Assembly: GCA_013076295.1 (NCBI GenBank)
Contig: RQOL01000906.1
Span: 6,638,297 to 6,702,296 of the forward strand
DNA: 64,000 nt
Source: Sanderia malayensis
Taxonomy: Eukaryota; Cnidaria; Scyphozoa; Semaeostomeae; Pelagiidae
Direction: 5' to 3'
Shown: in pieces, positions 1 to 14,490 of the stretch
Position numbering within the stretch: position 1 is the stretch's first letter
Layout: every line of letters starts with the position of its first letter
Notes under the pieces: model-generated
What the model saw: the letters and a program-made list of their open reading frames with translations, nothing else
The model's database searches: none
What the model was told of the DNA's origin: nothing
Position numbers and translations under genes: made by a program

Positions 1-714
1 CCCACTTTTTCTTGACTTCCCACTTTTTCTTGACTTCCCACTTTTGATGACTTCCCAGTTTTTCTTGAATTCTCACTTTTGACGACTCCCCACGTTTTCT
101 TGACTTCCCACTCTGGATGACCTCCCACTTTTTCTTGACTTTCCACTTTTGATGACTTCCCCCTTTTTGTTGACTTCCCACTTTTGATGAGTTCCCACTA
201 TTGATGACTTTCCATTTTTGGTGACATCCCACTTTTGATGACTTCCCTCTTTTGACGGCTTCCCACTTTTTCTTGAATTCCCATCTTTGATAACTTCCCA
301 CTATTTCCTGACATCCCATTTTTTCTTGACTTCCCACTTTTTCTTGACTTCCCACTTTTGATGACTTCCCACTTTTTCCTCGATTCTCACTTTTGACGAC
401 ATCCCATTTTTTCTTGACTTCCCACTTTTGATGCTTTCTCACTTTTAATAACTTCCCTTCTTATTTTGACATCTCACTATTGATGAATTCACACTTTTAA
501 CGACTTCCCACTTCTTCTTGACTTCCCACCTTTTCTTGACTTCCCCCAATTTCTTGACTTCCCATTTTTGATGACTTCCCACTTTTTCTTGACTTTCCAC
601 TTTTGATGACCTCCCACTTTTTCTTGACTTCCCACTTTTGATGACTTCCCAGTTTTTCTTGAATTCTCACTTTTGACGAGCCCACACGTTTTCTTGACTT
701 CCCACTCTGGATGA

Positions 715-1620
715 CCTCCCACTTTTTCTTGACTTTCCACTTTTGATGACCTCCCACTTTTTCTTGATTTCCCACTTTTGATGAGTTCCCACTATTGATG
801 ACTTTCCATTTTTGGTGACATCCCACTTTTGATGACTTCCCTCTTTTGATGACTTCCTACTTTTTCTTGATTTCCCACTTTTAATGAGTTCCCACTATTG
901 ATGACTTCCACCTTTGATGACTTCCCACTTTTGATGACTTCCCACTTTTTCTTGGTTTTCCGCTTTCGGTGACTTCCCACTTTTGATGCCTTCTCACTTT
1001 TAATAACTTCCCTTGTTATTTTGACATCTCACTGTTGATGAATTCACACTTTTAACGACTTCCCACTTCTTCTTGACTTCCCACCTTTTCTTGACTTCCC
1101 GCAATTTCTTGACTTCCCATTTTTGATGACTTCCCACTTTTTCTTGACGTCCCACTTTTGATGACTTCCCACTTTTTCTTGATTTCCCACTTTTGATGAG
1201 TTCCCACTATTGATGACTTCCACCTTTTCCTGACATCCCACTTTTTCTTGACTTCCCACTTTTTCTTGACTTCCCACTTTTGATGACTTCCCAATTTTGG
1301 TAACTTCCCACTTTTTCTTTTCTTCCCACTTTTGGTGAGTTCCCACTATTGATGACTTCTCATTTTCGGTGACTTCCCACTTTTTATGACTTCCCAATTT
1401 TAAGGACCTCTCACTTTTTTCTGACTTCCCACTTTTTTTTGACTTCCTGCATTTTCTTGACTTCCCATTTTTGATGATTTCCCACTTTTTCTTGACTTCC
1501 CACTTTTTCTTGACTTCCCACTTTTGATGACTTCCCAGTTTTTCTTGAATTCTCACTTTTGACGACTCCCCACGTTTTCTTGACTTCCCACTCTGGATGA
1601 CCTCCCACTTTTTCTTGACT
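715..1620. repeat. Copy 1 of 0.9-kb duplication displaced by 1661 bp
   Basis: This stretch matches about 2376-3281 at a constant displacement of 1661 bp; the anchors at 1017 and 2678 are exactly 1661 apart. The match ends near 1620, where this copy continues with a TTTTTCTTGACTTTCC monomer while the other continues with a CTTCTTCTTG monomer. Boundaries were read by eye and could be off by one or two monomers. Confidence 0.8.
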
Positions 1621-2375
1621 TTCCACTTTTGACGACCTCCCATTTTTTCCTGACTTCCCACTTTTGATGAGTTCCCACTATTGATGACTTTCCATTTTTG
1701 GTGACTTCTCACTTTTGATGACTTCCCTCTTTTGATGACTTCCCATTTTTCCTGACATCCCACTTTTTCTTGACTCCCCACTTTTTCTTGACTTCCCACT
1801 TTTGATGACTTCCCACTTTTGATTACTTCCCACTTTATCTTGACTTCTCACTTTTGATGACTTCCCATATTGGATGACTTCCCACTTTTTCTTGACCTCC
1901 CACTTTTTCTTTACTTCCCACTTTTGGTGAGTTCCCACTATTGATGACTTCCCATTTTTGGTGACTTCCCATTTTTGTTGACTTCTCACTTTTGATAACT
2001 TCCCATGTTATCTTGACTTCTCATTTTTGATGACCTCCCACTTTTGATGACCTCCCACATTTTCTTGACTTCCCGCTTTCGATGACATCCCACTTTTTTT
2101 TGTCCTGCTAATTTTTCTTGACTTTTGATGATGTCCCACGTTTTCTGGACTTCCCACTCTGGATGACCTCCCACTTTTTCTTGACTTTCCACTTTTTCTT
2201 GCCTTCCCACTTTTGATGACTTCCCACTTTTGATGACTTCCCACTTTGTCTTGACTTCCCACTTTTGTTGACTTCTCACTTTTGATAACTTCCCATGTTA
2301 TCTTGACTTCTCATTTGTGATGACCTCCCACTTTTGATGACCTCCCACATTTTCTTGACTTCCCGCTTTCAGTGA

Positions 2376-3281
2376 CTTCCCACTTTTTCTTGACTTTCCA
2401 CTTTTGATGACCTCTCACTTTTTCTTGATTTCCCACTTTTGATGAGTTCCCACTATTGATGACTTTCCATTTTTTGTGACATCCCACTTTTGATGTCTTC
2501 CCTCTTTTGATGACTTCCCACTTTTTCTTGATTTCCCACTTTTAATGAGTTCCCACTATTGATGACTTCCACCTTTGATGACTTCCCACTTTTGATGACT
2601 TCCCACTTTTTCTTGGTTTTCCGCTTTCGGTGACTTCCCACTTTTGATGCCTTCTCACTTTTAATAACTTCCCTTGTTATTTTGACATCTCACTGTTGAT
2701 GAATTCACACTTTTAACGACTTCCCACTTCTTCTTGACTTCCCACCTTTTCTTGACTTCCCGCAATTTCTTGACTTCCCATTTTTGATGACTTCCCACTT
2801 TTTCTTGACGTCCCACTTTTGATGACTTCCCACTTTTTCTTGATTTCCCACTTTTGATGAGTTCCCACTATTGATGACTTCCACCTTTTCCTGACATCCC
2901 ACTTTTTCTTGACTTCCCACTTTTTCTTGACTTCCCACTTTTGATGACTTCCCAATTTTGGTAACTTCCCACTTTTTCTTTTCTTCCCACTTTTGGTGAG
3001 TTCCCACTATTGATGACTTCTCATTTTCGGTGACTTCCCACTTTTTATGACTTCCCAATTTTGAGGACCTCTCACTTTTTTCTGACTTCCCACTTTTTTT
3101 TGACTTCCTGCATTTTCTTGACTTCCCATTTTTGATGATTTCCCTCTTTTTCTTGACTTCCCACTTTTTCTTGACTTCCCACTTTTGATGACTTCCCAGT
3201 TTTTCTTGAATTCTCACTTTTGACGACTCCCCACGTTTTCTTGACTTCCCACTCTGGATGACCTCCCACTTCTTCTTGACT
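2376..3281. repeat. Copy 2 of 0.9-kb duplication displaced by 1661 bp
   Basis: This is the second copy of the stretch at 715-1620. The constant displacement with few differences suggests a fairly recent unequal exchange or a 1.66-kb higher-order unit of which only part is preserved. Confidence 0.8.
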
Positions 3282-4648
3282 TCCCACCTTTGATGACTTC
3301 CCACTTTTTCTAGATTTGCCATTTTTGGTGACTTCCCACTTTTGATGACCTCCCACTTTTGATGAATTCCCACTTTTTCTTGACTTCCCACTTTTGATGA
3401 GTTCCCACTATTGATGACTTTCCATTTTTGGTGACTTCTCACTTTTGATGACTTCCCTCTTTTGATGACTTCCCATTTTTTCCTGACATCCCACTTTTTC
3501 TTGACTTCCCACTTTTTCTTGACTTCCCACTTTTGATGACTTCCCACTTTTGATTACTTCCCACTTGATCCTGACTTCTCACTTTTGATGACTTCCCATT
3601 TTGGATGACTTTCCACTTTTTCTTAACTTCCCAATTTTTCATAACCTCCTTATTTTGATGAATTCACTCTTTTGATGACTCCCGACTTTTTCCTGACCTC
3701 CCGCTTTCGGTGACTTCCCAATTTTGGTAACTTCCCACTTTTGATGATTTCCTTTTTTTGATGAATACCCGCCTTCTCTTGACTTCCCACTTTTGATGAC
3801 CTCCCATGTTTTCTTGACTTCCCACTTTTTCTTGAGTTCCCACGTTTTCTTGACCTCCCACTTTTTCTTTTCTTCCTAATTTTGGTGAGTTCCCACTATT
3901 GATGACTTCTCATTTTCGGTGACTTCCCACTTTTTATGACTTCCCAATTTTGAGGACTTCTCACTTTTTTCTGACTTCCCATTTTTTTTTGACTTCCTGC
4001 ATTTTCTTGACTTCCCATTTTTGATGATTTCCCACTTTTTCTTGACTTCCCACTTTTTCCTAGCCTCCCTATTTTGATGACTTCCCTCTTTTAACAACTC
4101 CCCATATTTTCTTGACTTCCCGCTTTTGGTGACTTCCGCTTTTTTGTGACTTCCCACTTTTGTTGACTTCCCACTTTTTCTTGACTTCCCACTTTTTCTT
4201 GACTTCCCACTTTTTCTTGACTTCCCACTTTTGATGACTTCCCAGTTTTTCTTGAATTCTCACTTTTGACGACTCCCCACGTTTTCTTGACTTCCCACTC
4301 TGGATGACATCCCACTTTTTCTTGACTTTCCACTTTTGATGACTTCCCCCTTTTTGTTGACTTCCCACTTTTGATGAGTTCCCACTATTGATGACTTTCC
4401 ATTTTTGTTGACGTCCCACTTTTGATGACTTCCCTCTTTTGCCGGCTTCCCACTTTTTCTTGAATTCCCATCTTTGATAACTTCCCACTATTTCCTGACA
4501 TCCCATTTTTTCTTGACTTCCCAATTTTTCTTGACTTCCCACTTTTGATGACTTCCCACTTTTTCTTCAGTTCTCACTTTTGACGACATCCCATTTTTTC
4601 TTGACTTCCCACTTTTGATGCTTTCTCACTTTTAATAACTTCCCTTCT

Positions 4649-7262
4649 TATTTTGACATCTCAGTATTGATGAATTCACACTTTTAACGACTTCCCACTT
4701 CTTCTTGACTTCCCATTTTTGATGACTTCCCACTTTTTCTTGACTTTCCACTTTTGATGACCTCCCACTTTTTCTTGACTTCCCACTTTTGACGACTCCC
4801 CACGTTTTCTTGACTTCCCACTCTGGATGACCTCCCACTTTTTCTTGACTTTCCACTTTTGATGACTTCCCCCTTTTTGTTGACTTCCCACTTTTGATGA
4901 GTTCGCACTATTGATGACTTTCCATTTTTGGTGACATCCCACTTTTGATGACTTCCCTCTTTTGACGGCTTCCCACTTTTTCTTGAATTCCCATCTTTGA
5001 TAACTTCCCACTATTTCCTGACATCCAATTTTTTCTTGACTTCCCAATATTTCTTGACTTCCCACTTTTCATGACTTCCCACTTTTTCTTCAATTCTCAC
5101 TTTTGACGACATCCCATTTTTTCTTGACTTCCCACTTTTGATGCTTTCTCACTTTTAATAACTTCCCTTCTTATTTTGACATCTCAGTAATGATGAATTC
5201 ACACTTTTAACGACTTCCCACTTCTTCTTGACTTCCCACCTTTTCTTGACTTCCCGCAATTTCTTGACTTCCCATTTTTGATGACTTCCCACTTTTTCTT
5301 GACTTTCCACTTTTGATGACCTCCCACTTTTTCTTGACTTCCCACTTTTGATGACTTCCCAGTTTTTCTTGAATTCTCACTTTTGACGACTCCCCACGTT
5401 TTCTTGACTTCCCTCTTTTGATGACTTCCCACTTTTTCTTGATTTCCCACTTTTAATGAGTTCCCACTATTGATGACTTCAACCTTTGATGACTTCCCAC
5501 TTTTGATGACTTCCCACTTTTTCTTGGTTTTCCGCTTTCGGTGACTTCCCACTTTTGATGCCTTCTCACTTTTAATAACTTCCCTTGCTATTTTGACATC
5601 TCACTGTTGATGAATTCACACTTTTAACGACTTCCCACTTCTTCTTGACTTCCCACCTTTTCTTGACTTCCCGCAATTTCTTGACTTCCCATTTTTGATG
5701 ACTTCCCACTTTTTCTTGACGTCCCACTTTTGATGACTTCCCACTTTTTCTTGATTTCCCACTTTTGATGAGTTCCCACTATTGATGACTTCCACCTTTT
5801 CCTGACATCCCACTTTTTCTTGACTTCCCACTTTTTCTTGACTTCCCACTTTTGATGACTTCCCAATTTTGGTAACTTCCCACTTTTGATGATTTCCTTC
5901 TTTTGATGACTGCCCGCCTTCTCTTGACTTGCCACTTTTGATGACCTCCCATGTTTTCTTGACTTCCCACTTTTTCTTGAGTTCCCACGTTTTCTTGACC
6001 TCCCACTTTTTCTTTTCTTCCCACTTTTGGTGAGTTCCCACTATTGATGACTTTTCATTTTCGGTGACTTCCCACTTTTTATGACTTCCCAATTTTGAGG
6101 ACTTCTCACTTTTTTCTGACTTCCCACTTTTTTTTGACTTCCTGCATTTTCTTGACTTCCCATTTTTGATGATTTCCCACTTTTTCTTGACTTCCCACTT
6201 TTTCCTAGCCTCCCTATTTTGATGACTTCCCTCTTTTCACAACTCCCCAAATTTTCTTGACTTCCCGCTTTCGGTGACTTCCCGCTTTTTTGTGACTTCC
6301 CACTTTTGATGACTTCCCACTTTTTCTTGACTTCCCACTTTTTCTTGACTTCCCACTTTTGATGACTTCCCAGTTTTTCTTGAATTCTCACTTTTGACGA
6401 CTCCCCACGTTTTCTTGACTTCCCACTCTGGATGACCTCCCACTTTTTCTTGACTTTCCACTTTTGACGACCTCCCACTTTTTCTTGACTTCCCACTTTT
6501 GATGAGTTCCCTTTATTGATGACTTTCCATTTTTGGTGACATCCCACTTTTGATGACTTCCCTCTTTTGACGGCTTCCAACTTTTAACAACTTCCCTTCT
6601 TATTTTGACATCTCACTGTTGTTGAATTCACACTTTTAACGACTTCCCACTTCTTCTTGACTTCCCACCTTTTCTTGACTTCCCGCAATTTCTTGACTTC
6701 CCATTTTTGATGACTTCCCACTTTTTCTTGACGTCCCTCTTTTGATGACTTCCCATTTTTTCTTGATTTCCCACTTTTAATGAGTTCCCACTATTGATGA
6801 CTTCCACCTTTGATGACTTCCCACTTTTGATGACTTCCCACTTTTTCTTGGTTTTCCGCTTTCGGTGACTTCCCACTTTTGATGCCTTCTCACTTTTAAT
6901 AACTTCCCTTGTTATTTTGACATCTCACTGTTGATGAATTCACACTTTTAACGACTTCCCACTTCTTCTTGACTTCCCACCTTTTCTTGACTTCCCGCAA
7001 TTTCTTGACTTCCCATTTTTGATGACTTCCCACTTTTGATGACTTCCCTCTTTTGCCGGCTTCCCACTTTTTCTTGAATTCCCATCTTTGATAACTTCCC
7101 ACTATTTCCTGACATCCCATTTTTTCTTGACTTCCCAATTTTTCTTGACTTCCCACTTTTGATGACTTCCCACTTTTTCTTCAGTTCTCACTTTTGACGA
7201 CATCCCATTTTTTCTTGACTTCCCACTTTTGATGCTTTCTCACTTTTAATAACTTCCCTTCT
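4649..7262. repeat. 2.6-kb higher-order block, copy 1
   Basis: Anchors at 4649, 5172, 5589, 6601 and 6913. The first three recur at 7263, 7787 and 8204, a displacement of 2614-2615 bp. The 5172-5589 interval is 417 bp, a spacing seen again at 7787, 32144 and 53303. The block includes one full 312-bp unit (6601-6912). Confidence 0.85.
6601..6912. repeat. 312-bp higher-order unit (18 monomers)
   Basis: The distance from the anchor at 6601 to the next at 6913 is exactly 312 bp, with the same monomer order as the units at 23689 and 33748. Confidence 0.85.
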
Positions 7263-8623
7263 TATTTTGACATCTCAGTATTGATGAATTCACACTTTTA
7301 ACGACTTCCCACTTCTTCTTGACTTCCCATTTTTGATGACTTCCCACTTTTTCTTGACTTTCCACTTTTGATGACCTCCCACTTTTTCTTGACTTCCCAC
7401 TTTTGACGACTCCCCACGTTTTCTTGACTTCCCACTCTGGATGACCTCCCACTTTTTCTTGACTTTCCACTTTTGATGACTTCCCCCTTTTTGTTGACTT
7501 CCCACTTTTGATGAGTTCGCACTATTGATGACTTTCCATTTTTGGTGACATCCCACTTTTGATGACTTCCCTCTTTTGACGGCTTCCCCACTTTTTCTTG
7601 AATTCCCATCTTTGATAACTTCCCACTATTTCCTGACATCCAATTTTTTCTTGACTTCCCAATATTTCTTGACTTCCCACTTTTCATGACTTCCCACTTT
7701 TTCTTCAATTCTCACTTTTGACGACATCCCATTTTTTCTTGACTTCCCACTTTTGATGCTTTCTCACTTTTAATAACTTCCCTTCTTATTTTGACATCTC
7801 AGTAATGATGAATTCACACTTTTAACGACTTCCCACTTCTTCTTGACTTCCCACCTTTTCTTGACTTCCCGCAATTTCTTGACTTCCCATTTTTGATGAC
7901 TTCCCACTTTTTCTTGACTTTCCACTTTTGATGACCTCCCACTTTTTCTTGACTTCCCACTTTTGATGACTTCCCAGTTTTTCTTGAATTCTCACTTTTG
8001 ACGACTCCCCACGTTTTCTTGACTTCCCTCTTTTGATGACTTCCCACTTTTTCTTGATTTCCCACTTTTAATGAGTTCCCACTATTGATGACTTCAACCT
8101 TTGATGACTTCCCACTTTTGATGACTTCCCACTTTTTCTTGGTTTTCCGCTTTCGGTGACTTCCCACTTTTGATGCCTTCTCACTTTTAATAACTTCCCT
8201 TGCTATTTTGACATCTCACTGTTGATGAATTCACACTTTTAACGACTTCCCACTTCTTCTTGACTTCCCACCTTTTCTTGACTTCCCGCAATTTCTTGAC
8301 TTCCCATTTTTGATGACTTCCCACTTTTTCTTGACGTCCCACTTTTGATGACTTCCCACTTTTTCTTGATTTCCCACTTTGATGAGTTCCCACTATTGAT
8401 GACTTCCACCTTTTCCTGACATCCCACTTTTTCTTGACTTCCCACTTTTTCTTGACTTCCCACTTTTGATGACTTCCCAATTTTGGTAACTTCCCACTTT
8501 TGATGATTTCCTTCTTTTGATGACTGCCCGCCTTCTCTTGACTTGCCACTTTTGATGACCTCCCATGTTTTCTTGACTTCCCACTTTTTCTTGAGTTCCC
8601 ACGTTTTCTTGACCTCCCACTTT
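7263..8623. repeat. 2.6-kb higher-order block, partial copy 2
   Basis: This repeats 4649 onward at a displacement of about 2615 bp until roughly 8623, where it switches from the TTTTTCTTTTCTTCCC continuation seen near 6008 to a GATG monomer. It carries small single-base indels relative to copy 1, for example an extra C near 7585 and a missing T near 8380. Confidence 0.82.
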
Positions 8624-9039
8624 TGATGACTTCCCAGTTTTTCTTGAATTCTCACTTTTGACGACTCCCCACGTTTTCTTGACTTCCCACTCTGGATGAC
8701 CTCCCACTTTTCTTGACTTTCCACTTTTGACGACCTCCCACTTTTTCTTGACTTCCCACTTTTGATGAGTTCCCACTATTGATGACTTTCCATTTTTGGT
8801 GACATCCCACTTTTGATGACTTCCCTCTTTTGACGGCTTCCCACTTTTTCTTGAATTCCCATCTTTGATAACTTCCCACTATTTCCTGACATCCCTTTTT
8901 TTCTGGACTTCCCACTTTTTCTTGACTTCCCACTTTTGATGACTTCCCACTTTTTCTTCAATTTTCACTTTTGACGACATCCCACTTTTTCTTGACTTCC
9001 CACTTTTGATGCTTTCTCACTTTTAACAACTTCCCTTCT

Positions 9040-9659
9040 TATTTTGACATCTCACTGTTGTTGAATTCACACTTTTAACGACTTCCCACTTCTTCTTGAC
9101 TTCCCACCTTTTCTTGACTTCCCGCAATTTCTTGACTTCCCATTTTTGATGACTTCCCACTTTTTCTTGACGTCCCTCTTTTGATGACTTCCCATTTTTC
9201 TTGATTTCCCACTTTTAATGAGTTCCCACTATTGATGACTTCCACCTTTGATGACTTCCCACTTTTGATGACTTCCCACTTTTCTTGGTTTTCCGCTTTC
9301 GGTGACTTCCCACTTTTGATGCCTTCTCACTTTTAATAACTTCCCTTGTTATTTTGACATCTCACTGTTGATGAATTCACACTTTTAACGACTTCCCACT
9401 TCTTCTTGACTTCCCACCTTTTCTTGACTTCCCGCAATTTCTTGACTTCCCATTTTTGATGACTTCCACTTTTTCTTGACGTCCCTCTTTTTATGACTTC
9501 CCATTTTTTCTTGCTTTCCCATTTTTAATGAGTTCCCACTATTGATGACTTCCACCTTTGATGACTTCCCACTTTTGATGACTTCCCACTTTTTCTTGGT
9601 TTTCCGCTTTCGGTGACTTCCCACTTTTGATGCCTTCTCACTCTAATAACTTCCCTTGT
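9040..9659. repeat. Two tandem 312-bp units (each 310 bp here)
   Basis: Anchors at 9040, 9350 and 9660 define two units of 310 bp. Each lacks two single bases, mostly from T runs, relative to the 312-bp units at 23689 and 24001. Confidence 0.85.
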
Positions 9660-10531
9660 TATTTTGACATCTCACTGTTGATGAATTCACACTTTTAACG
9701 ACTTCCCACTTCTTCTTGACTTCCCACCTTTTCTTGACGTCCCACGTTTTCTTGACCTCCCACTTTTTCTTTTCTTCCCACTTTTGGTGAGTTCCCACTA
9801 TTGATGACTTTTCATTTTCGGTGACTTCCCACTTTTTATGACTTCCCAATTTTGAGGACTTCTCACTTTTTTCTGACTTCCCACTTTTTTTGACTTCCTG
9901 CATTTTCTTGACTTCCCATTTTTGATGATTTCCCACTTTTTCTTGACTTCCCACTTTTTCCTAGCCTCCCTATTTTGATGACTTCCCTCTTTTCACAACT
10001 CCCCATATTTTCTTGACTTCCCGCTTTTGGTGACTTCCCGCTTTTTTGTGACTTCCCACTTTTGATGACTTCCCACTTTTTCTTGACTTCCACTTTTTCT
10101 TGACTTCCCACTTTTGATGACTTCCCAGTTTTTCTTGAATTCTCACTTTTGACGACTCCCCACGTTTTCTTGACTTCCCACTCTGGATGACCTCCCACTT
10201 TTTCTTGACTTTCCACTTTTGACGACCTCCCACTTTTTCTTGACTTCCCACTTTTGATGAGTTCCCACTATTGATGACTTTCCATTTTTGGTGACATCCC
10301 ACTTTTGATGACTTCCCTCTTTTGACGGCTTCCCACTTTTTCTTGAATTCCCATCTTTGATAACTTCCCACTATTTCCTGACATCCCATTTTTTCTGGAC
10401 TTCCCACTTTTTCTTGACTTCCCACTTTTGATGACTTCCCACTTTTTCTTCAATTTTCACTTTTGACGACATCCCACTTTTTCTTGACTTCCCACTTTTG
10501 ATGCTTTCTCACTTTTAATAACTTCCCTTGT

Positions 10532-10844
10532 TATTTTGACATCTCACTGTTGATGAATTCACACTTTTAACGACTTCCCACTTCTTCTTGACTTCCCACC
10601 TTTTCTTGACTTCCCGCAATTTCTTGACTTCCCATTTTTGATGACTTCCCACTTTTTCTTGACGTCCCTCTTTTTATGACTTCCCATTTTTTCTTGCTTT
10701 CCCATTTTTAATGAGTTCCCACTATTGATGACTTCCACCTTTGATGACTTCCCACTTTTGATGACTTCCCACTTTTTCTTGGTTTTTCCGCTTTCGGTGA
10801 CTTCCCACTTTTGATGCCTTCTCACTTCTAATAACTTCCCTTGT
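10532..10844. repeat. 312-bp unit (313 bp here)
   Basis: Anchor-to-anchor distance is 313 bp; the extra base is one additional T in the GGTTTTTCCGC monomer near 10783. Confidence 0.82.
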
Positions 10845-11348
10845 TATTTTGACATCTCACTGTTGATGAATTCACACTTTTAACGACTTCCCACTTCTTC
10901 TTGACTTCCCACCTTTTCTTGACGTCCCACTTTTGATGACTTCCCACTTTTTCTTGATTTCCACTTTTGATGAGTTCCCACTATTGATGACTTCCACCTT
11001 TCCTGACATCCCACTTTTTCTTGACTTCCCACTTTTGATGACTTCCCACTTTTTCTTGACTTCCCACTTTTGATGAGTTCCCACTATTGATGACTTTCCA
11101 TTTTTGGTGACATCCCACTTTTGATGACTTCCCTCTTTTGACGGCTTCCCACTTTTTCTTGAATTCCCATCTTTGATAACTTCCCCACTATTTCCTGACA
11201 TCCCATTTTTTCTGGACTTCCCACTTTTTCTTGACTTCCCACTTTTGATGACTTCCCACTTTTTCTTCAATTTTCACTTTTGACGACATCCCACTTTTTC
11301 TTGACTTCCCACTTTTGATGCTTTCTCACTTTTAACAACTTCCCTTCT

Positions 11349-11660
11349 TATTTTGACATCTCACTGTTGTTGAATTCACACTTTTAACGACTTCCCACTT
11401 CTTCTTGACTTCCCACCTTTTCTTGACTTCCCGCAATTTCTTGACTTCCCATTTTTGATGACTTCCCACTTTTTCTTGACGTCCCTCTTTTGATGACTTC
11501 ACATTTTTTCTTGATTTCCCACTTTTAATGAGTTCCCACTATTGATGACTTCCACCTTTGATGACTTCCCACTTTTGATGACTTCCCACTTTTTCTTGGT
11601 TTTCCGCTTTCGGTGACTTCCCACTTTTGATGCCTTCTCACTTTTAATAACTTCCCTTGT
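11349..11660. repeat. 312-bp higher-order unit
   Basis: Anchor-to-anchor distance is exactly 312 bp. The unit is preceded by a 504-bp interval (10845-11349), a spacing repeated exactly at 25807-26311 and 34372-34876. Confidence 0.85.
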
Positions 11661-14490
11661 TATTTTGACATCTCACTGTTGATGAATTCACACTTTTAAC
11701 GACTTCCCACTTCTTCTTGACTTCCCACCTTTTCTTGACTTCCCGCAATTTCTTGACTTCCCATTTTTGATGACTTCCCACTTTTTCTTGACGTCCCTCT
11801 TTTGATGACTTCCCATTTTTTCTTGCTTTCCCATTTTTAATGAGTTCCCACTATTGATGACTTCCACCTTTGATGAGTTCCCACTATTGATGACTTCCAC
11901 CTTTTCCTGACATCCCACTTTTTCTTGACTTCCCAGTTTTTCTTGACTTCCCACTTTTGATGACTTCCCACTTTTGATTACTTCCCACTTTATCCTGACT
12001 TCTCACTTTTGATGACTTCCCATTTTGGTTGACATTCCACTTTTTCTTGACTTCCCAATTTTTCATAACCTCCCTATTTTGATGAATTCACTCTTTTGAT
12101 GACTCCTCACTTTTTCCTGACCTCCCGTATTCGGTGACTTCCCAATTTTGGTAACTTCCCACTTTTGATGATTTCCTTCTATTGATGACTACCCGCCTTC
12201 TCTTGACTTCTCACTTTTGATGAATTCCCACCTTTTCTTGACTTCCAACTTTTGATGAGTTCCCACTATTGATGACGTTCCATTTTTGGTGACTTCTCAC
12301 TTTTGATGACTTCCCTCTTTTGATGACTTCCAATTTTTTCCTGACATCCCACTTTTTCTTGACTTCCCACTTTTGGTGAGTTCCCACTATTGATGACTTC
12401 TCATTTTCGGTGACTTCCCACTTTTTATGACTTCCCAATTTTGAGGACTTCTCACTTTTTTCTGACTTCCCACTTTTTTTTGACTTCCTGCATTTTCTTG
12501 ACTTCCCATTTTTGATGATTTCCCACTTTTTCTTGACTTCCCACTTTTTCTTGACTTCCCACTTTTGATGACTTCCCAGTTTTTCTTGAATTCTCACTTT
12601 TGACGACTCCCCACGTTTTCTTGACTTCCCACTCTGGATGACCTCACCACTTTTTCTTGACTTTCCACTTTTGACGACCTCCCATTTTTTCCTGACTTCC
12701 CACTTTTGATGAGTTCCCACTATTGATGACTTTCCCATTTTTGGTGACTTCTCACTTTTGATGACTTCCCTCTTTTGATGACTTCCCATTTTTCCTGACA
12801 TCCCACTTTTTCTTGACTCCCCACTTTTTCTTGACTTCCCCACTTTTGATGACTTCCCACTTTTGATTACTTCCACTTTATCTTGACTTCTCACTTTTGA
12901 TGACTTCCCATATTGGATGACTTCCCACTTTTTCTTGACCTCCCACTTTTTCTTTACTACCCACTTTTGGTGAGTTCCCACTATTGATGACTTCCCATTT
13001 TTGGTGACTTCCCACTTTTGATGGCTTCCCTCTTTGACAACTTCCCACTTTTTCTTGACTTCCCACCTTTGATGACTTCCCACTTTTTCTTGACTTCCCG
13101 CTTTCGATGACATCCCACTTTTTTTTGTCCTGCTAATTTTTCTTGACTTTTGATGATGTCCCACGTTTTCTGGACTTCCACCTGGATGACCTCCCACTTT
13201 TTCTTGACTTTCCACTTTTTCTTGCCTTCCCACTTTTGATGACTTCCCACTTTTGATGACTTCCCACTTTGTCTTGACTTCCCACTTTTGTTGACTTCTC
13301 ACTTTTTGATAACTTCCCATGTTATCTTGACTTCTCATTTTTGATGACCTCCCACTTTTGATGACCTCCCACATTTTCTTGACTTCCCGCTTTCAGCGAC
13401 TTCCCACTTTTCTTGACTTCCCACTTTTGATGAGTTCCCACTATTGATGACTTTCCATTTTTGGTGACTTCTCACTTTTGATGACTTCCCTCTTTTGATG
13501 ACTTCCCATTTTTTCCTGACATCCCACTTTTTTTTGACTTCCCACTTTTTCTTGACTTCCCACTTTTGATGACTTCCCACTTTTGATTACTTCCCACTTG
13601 ATCCTGACTTCTCACTTTTGATGACTTCCCATTTTGGATGACTTTCCACTTTTTCTTGACTTCCCAATTTTTCATAACCTCCCTATTTTGATGAATTCAC
13701 TCTTTTGATGACTCCCGACTTTTTCCTGACCTCCCGCTTTCGGTGACTTCCCAATTTTGGTAACTTCCCACTTTTGATGATTTCCTTTTTTTGATGAATA
13801 CCCGCCTTCTCTTGACTTCCCACTTTTGATGACCTCCCATGTTTTCTTGACTTCCCACTTTTTCTTGAGTTCCCACGTTTTCTTGACCTCCCACTTTTTC
13901 TTTTCTTCCCAATTTTGGTGAGTTCCCACTATTGATGACTTCTCATTTTCGGTGACTTCCCACTTTTTATGACTTCCCAATTTTGAGGACTTCTCACTTT
14001 TTTCTGACTTCCCATTTTTTTTGACTTCCTGCATTTTCTTGACTTCCCGCTTTTGGTGACTTCCGCTTTTTTGTGACTTCCCATTTTTGATGACTTCCCA
14101 CTTTTTCTTGACTTTCCACTTTTGATGACCTCCCACTTTTTCTTGACTTCCCACTTTTGATGACTTCCCAGTTTTTCTTGAATTCTCACTTTTGACGACT
14201 CCCCACGTTTTCTTGACTTCCCACTCTGGATGACCTCCCACTTTTTCTTGACTTTCCACTTTTGATGACTTCCCCCTTTTTGTTGACTTCCCACTTTTGA
14301 TGACTTCCCTCTTTTGACGGCTTCCCACTTTTTCTTGAATTCCCATCTTTGATAACTTCCCACTATTTCCTGACATCCCATTTTTTCTTGACTTCCCAAT
14401 TTTTCTTGACTTCCCACTTTTGATGACTTCCCACTTTTTCTTCCATTCTCATTTTTGACGACATCCCATTTTTTCTTGACTTCCCACTTT

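Larger units (their letters stand above)
1..4648. repeat. Array segment A (left edge to 4.65 kb)
   Basis: Continuous monomer array without any unrelated sequence. The first 461 bases match 4189-4648 closely (displacement 4187-4188 bp), so this segment starts inside one large unit and ends after another copy of the same stretch. Anchor phrases lie at 462, 1017 and 2678. One copy of the divergent TGTCCTGCTA landmark is at 2101 and one TCTAGA landmark at 3309. Confidence 0.85.
8752..14490. repeat. Large block B, copy 1 (5.7 kb)
   Basis: This matches 23401-29453 along its full length. The displacement changes from about 14650 to 14962 bp inside the block because this copy has one fewer 312-bp unit. 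Anchors: 9040, 9350, 9660, 10532, 10845, 11349, 11661. The TGTCCTGCTA landmark at 13126 pairs with 28087. It carries the 105-bp six-monomer deletion at 14044, also seen at 29008. Several single-T losses relative to copy 2 are probably consensus errors or ordinary slippage. Confidence 0.87.

Noticed and set aside
12211..13374. 387-codon open frame on the - strand
   Set aside because: Same cause. The paired copy near 27173-28265 is split into different frames by one-base differences, so no single frame is conserved.
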